Assembly (NCBI GenBank): GCA_001414345.1
Contig: LLCB01000566.1
Coordinates: 1-22,000 of the forward strand
Reading direction: 5' to 3'
DNA from: Hymenoscyphus infarciens
Lineage: Eukaryota > Ascomycota > Leotiomycetes > Helotiales > Helotiaceae
DNA: 22,000 nucleotides
Shown here: piece by piece, positions 19,238 through 22,000 of the stretch
How the letters are laid out: each line of letters starts with the position of its first letter
How positions within the stretch are numbered: the stretch's first letter is position 1
Notes under the pieces: model-generated
Database searches by the model: none
What the model was told of the DNA's origin: nothing
The model's input: only the letters and a program-made list of their open reading frames with translations
Program-made: the position numbers and the translations under genes

Positions 19238-21040
19238 ATGGCAAACACTTTGTCATTCAACTCGACAATCTTCCAGCAATTTAACACCTCCGATTCAACA
19301 CCTCTGGCCACTCAAATTGCAACTCGTTTACTCGAAAGCTTCGTGCCTGGTTATGCCACCGCCCACGCGTTCATTCTTGAAGTTTTCCATTTCGACACCA
19401 GCGTTCTGGTCATCGCAGCTGCCGGCATCCTCTTGACAATCAGGCTTTGCAGACACTTGTGGACTTCTACCCTCAACCTATTATGGAACTTTTGGACTTC
19501 CAAGGTGGTTTTGGATGGGTTTGATGATGCCTGGGACCACTTGTCTTTCTTGCTTGAAGATCCAAAATATACTGGCCGATCGAGATACCTTCAACTCAAA
19601 ACCAAATACGAACACAATTGCGCTGACCTCCTTGCAAATTTGGAATTTGGACCAGATGGAAGATGGTTGAACTTCTCTAACCAGAGCTCCATGCGAAAAA
19701 CGATTTATTCCCCAGGCGAAGGTGCTCATTGGTTTCGAATCAATGGGCGTTACTTCAGGTTCACCCGTAGTGTAACCGAGAACAATTGGGGAGGAACAAG
19801 CGAAAAGATTCATATCTCGTGCTATGGGCCTTCAACATCACCAATCAAGAACCTCATTGTCGACGCAAAAAAACACTATTACAAAATGAAGAAAGGAAAC
19901 AATGGAAAAACGTCTATCTACCGCCCCGGGAAATCATATTACAGCAGTCCATGGGCATTTGCCACTGAGCGTCACTGTAGACCAATCGATACCATCGTAC
20001 TGGATCAAGATATCAAGGAACAAATACTGGAGGACATCAATGAGTATTTGCATCCCCATACCGAACGCTGGTGTAAGTGGAAAAACTTGTTTCTCTGTCG
20101 AACCCCAATGTTGCCTTCTCTTTCCCGCTCGAAAATTGCTAATCTTTTGTAGATTCAAATCGGGGCATCCCGTACCGCAGAGGATGTAAGTATTCGTAAT
20201 CCCGCAGCCTGAGTGTTCTAACATGAATGAAAAGATCTTTTCTATGGACCACCGGGAACCGGCAAATCGTCCATCTGCTTTGCTTTGGCGGGTGTTTTTG
20301 GATTGGATGTCTATGTCATGTCACTCTTGAAGAAGGGACTGAGCGAAGAGGAACTGGTAAAACTTTTCACCTCTCTCCCAACCCGATGTCTTGTGCTACT
20401 AGAGGACATCGATGCTGCGGACCTGCGCAACAGGAAGCTGCCTGGGGAGAAGTCCGAAGACAAATCCACAGACGCTGAGGCAAAGGAAGAAAAGGAAGAA
20501 GATGCGTCCGAAGGAATTTCTTTGTCCGCCTTGCTCAATGCCATCGATGGTAAGCTTCCCAGTTTTCTACCGATTTATCAGAAGTTGACGACTTGAGTAG
20601 GAGTTGCATCACAGGAAGGTCGTGTTTTGATAATGACAACCAATAAACCGGAAAGTCTCGACAAAGCCCTGGTTCGGCCCGGACGAGTTGACCTCCAAAT
20701 TGGATTCCAGAATGCAACTCAAAAACAAGCCAGAGAGATTTTCGAGCGAATGTACATCAGTGATGACGTTTCTACCTCCACCACCCACTCGTCCGGAAGC
20801 GAGAAGACTAGCAAATCCCCAAACAAACCGCAAGAAAACAACAACCTTTTGGCTGCTGATATAAAATCTCTTGCTCAACAGTTTGCCGCCATGGTCCCGG
20901 ATGGTTTGTTTAGCCCAGCGGAATTGCAAGGATTTTTGGTTCGGCGAAAGAAGAACCCTTCGACGGCAGTGCGGGACGTAGAGGGTTGGGTCAAACAGAC
21001 GCTGGAGCAGAAGAAAGAAGAAGCTAAAAAGTCCCAGTAG
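19238..21040 (+). CDS. BCS1-like AAA ATPase (mitochondrial-type membrane chaperone family)
   Basis: Four exons: 19238-20072, 20153-20185, 20235-20549 and 20601-21040, with introns of 80, 49 and 51 nt; 1623 nt, 540 aa. A membrane segment lies at about 54-72, followed by a BCS1 N-terminal domain (about 85-260). The AAA core has YRRGYLFYGPPGTGKSS with Walker A at 294-302, Walker B VLLEDID at 343-349, a sensor stretch RVLIMTTNKPESLDKALVRP and the RPGR arginine region. Between Walker B and the next helix is an acidic/Lys-rich insert, common in fungal paralogues. True Bcs1 (456 aa in yeast) moves the folded Rieske protein across the inner mitochondrial membrane. This protein is longer and belongs to an expanded set of fungal paralogues whose jobs are mostly unknown, so the specific Bcs1 role should not be assumed. 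The 33-nt second exon is needed to build the RRGYLFYG motif. The start context AACAAAATGG is strong. Confidence 0.93.
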
Positions 21041-21669
21041 AATACAGAGCCCGTGAAAAATGCATTCAGAACGTGTATATTAGCTCACATTAGAAATAAA
21101 AAGCGTTGGTTTTCAAATCAATCTTGCTGCCTATTCAAAAGCAAGAAACAAGTGCATCATCACCCAATGATAAATCGAGTTGCGTATACCGGAATGCTTT
21201 TTGAACATCTGCCTAGAGTATTGTGGAGCGGAGAAATTGATAGGAAGTTGTAAGAAAACAGGACCTTCCTGTTTAGGGACATGATGTAGGTATCTGACCC
21301 AACAGACTGGTCCGAGACATTTAAAGCAGCAAGCACTGAACATTTCTCTCGAGCTTGCCTGAAAAATTAGCAGAGATTTTTCAAAATGGGAATAATTGTA
21401 TAAAAGAGCTGTGTTCGCTTGCGGAGCGGGGTAAGTTGAGATTCGCAATTTTAGATGGGTGATAAGGATAAGATGAAATAAGAATGATGAGATGAAAATA
21501 AAAATGACAAGATGCTAGCTGTTAGCTTCGGTGAATTAATTACGAGAGTCTCGTAGATGTTTTATGGCAATCAAAAGCATAAAGACACCTTAGGCATGCG
21601 ACGAGGCCCTAACGAGGCCCACATCTTACGCTTAGATACGGCCCTTGTAAAGAAAGGAGCGCAGCCTTC
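21041..21669. other. Downstream region of the BCS1-like gene, no gene seen
   Basis: These 629 bases probably include the 3' untranslated region. Open frames at 21053-21253 (plus) and 21131-21448 (minus) overlap and show no domain. A purine-rich A/G stretch at about 21460-21515 precedes the satellite. Confidence 0.55.
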
Positions 21670-22000
21670 TAGTAGATATATATATCTACTAAACTTTTAG
21701 TATTAGTAGATATATATATCTACTAAACTTTTAGTATTAGTAGATATATATATCTACTAAATTCTTACTAGTAGTAGATATATATATCTACTAAACTTTT
21801 AGTATTAGTAGATATATATATCTACTAAACTTTTACTAGTAGTAGATATATATATCTACTAAACTTTTAGTACTAGTAGATATATATATCTACTAAACTT
21901 TTACTAGTGGTAGATATATATATCTACTAAACTTTTACTAGTAGTAGATATATATATCTACTAAGCTTTTAGTATTAGTAGATATATATATCTACTAAAT
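21670..22000. repeat. 34-bp tandem satellite with a 22-bp palindrome in each unit
   Basis: Ten units start at 21670, 21704, 21738, 21772, 21806, 21840, 21874, 21908, 21942 and 21976, and the array continues off the window. Each unit is a 22-bp perfect palindrome (half-site TAGTAGATATA followed by its reverse complement) plus a 12-bp spacer. Spacers fall mainly into two types, AACTTTTAGTAT and AACTTTTACTAG, with one variant each elsewhere. The palindrome is intact in nine units; the unit at 21908 has one A-to-G change. The palindrome is more conserved than the spacer. Confidence 0.96.

Noticed and set aside
703..21040. Secondary-metabolite or resistance gene cluster
   Set aside because: An ABC transporter, an acetyltransferase and a protease are present, but there is no backbone synthase, cluster regulator or oxidoreductase; PBDC1 and a BCS1-like gene are general or unrelated.
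21670..22000. CRISPR-like reading of the regular repeats
   Set aside because: The repeats are contiguous 34-bp units with near-identical 12-bp spacers, AT-rich and in a eukaryotic genome with introns; this is a satellite.

Overview
The window looks like nuclear DNA of a filamentous ascomycete, most likely a Leotiomycetes-type mould; that class is an inference from overall gene style, not proven. Genes are widely spaced. The introns are short (47-89 nt in nearly every case), with GTAAG-type donors and CTAAC/CTAAT branch points. Start codons have purine-rich or CACC contexts. Between the genes lie AT-rich, mutation-decayed repeats in which copies differ mainly by C/T and G/A transitions, as expected from repeat-induced point mutation (RIP). 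I saw no tRNA or rRNA gene and no CRISPR array.

Layout, left to right. 1-702: AT-rich flank with small tandem repeats, then the 3' side of gene 1. 5329-703 (-): a full-size ABC exporter of the Ste6 (a-factor exporter) type, 3 exons, 1509 aa. 6678-6017 (-): PBDC1/YPL225W (Chp1) family eEF1A chaperone, 4 exons, 161 aa. 6679-8297: intergenic DNA rich in minisatellites, including a 39-bp repeat. 8298-10544 (+): a 657-aa protein of unknown function with an F-box/2EXR-like core. Its start codon appears to be split by an intron, and its second intron contains a near-perfect 70-nt hairpin. 10545-12115: intergenic, with G-quadruplex-type tracts. 12919-12116 (-): GNAT acetyltransferase, 267 aa. 12920-14104: intergenic with a ~318-bp inverted-repeat element. 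16522-14105 (-): secreted S41/CPAF-like serine protease, 5 exons, 731 aa. 16523-19237: divergent intergenic region with a decayed ~0.9-kb hAT-like element. 19238-21040 (+): BCS1-like AAA ATPase, 4 exons, 540 aa. 21670-22000: a 34-bp tandem satellite whose units each carry a 22-bp perfect palindrome; it runs off the window.

The six genes do not form an evident pathway or cluster. They are a pheromone-type exporter, a translation-factor chaperone, an unknown protein, an acetyltransferase, an extracellular protease and a mitochondrial-type AAA protein, which reads as ordinary chromosomal gene order between repeat islands. I found no convincing new multigene system. The most interesting signals are at RNA and repeat level: the split AUG, the intronic hairpin, the palindromic satellite, the minisatellite-loaded promoter and the two decayed inverted-repeat elements. 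Exon boundaries were derived by hand from splice signals, reading-frame closure and family similarity recalled from knowledge; no database search was run.
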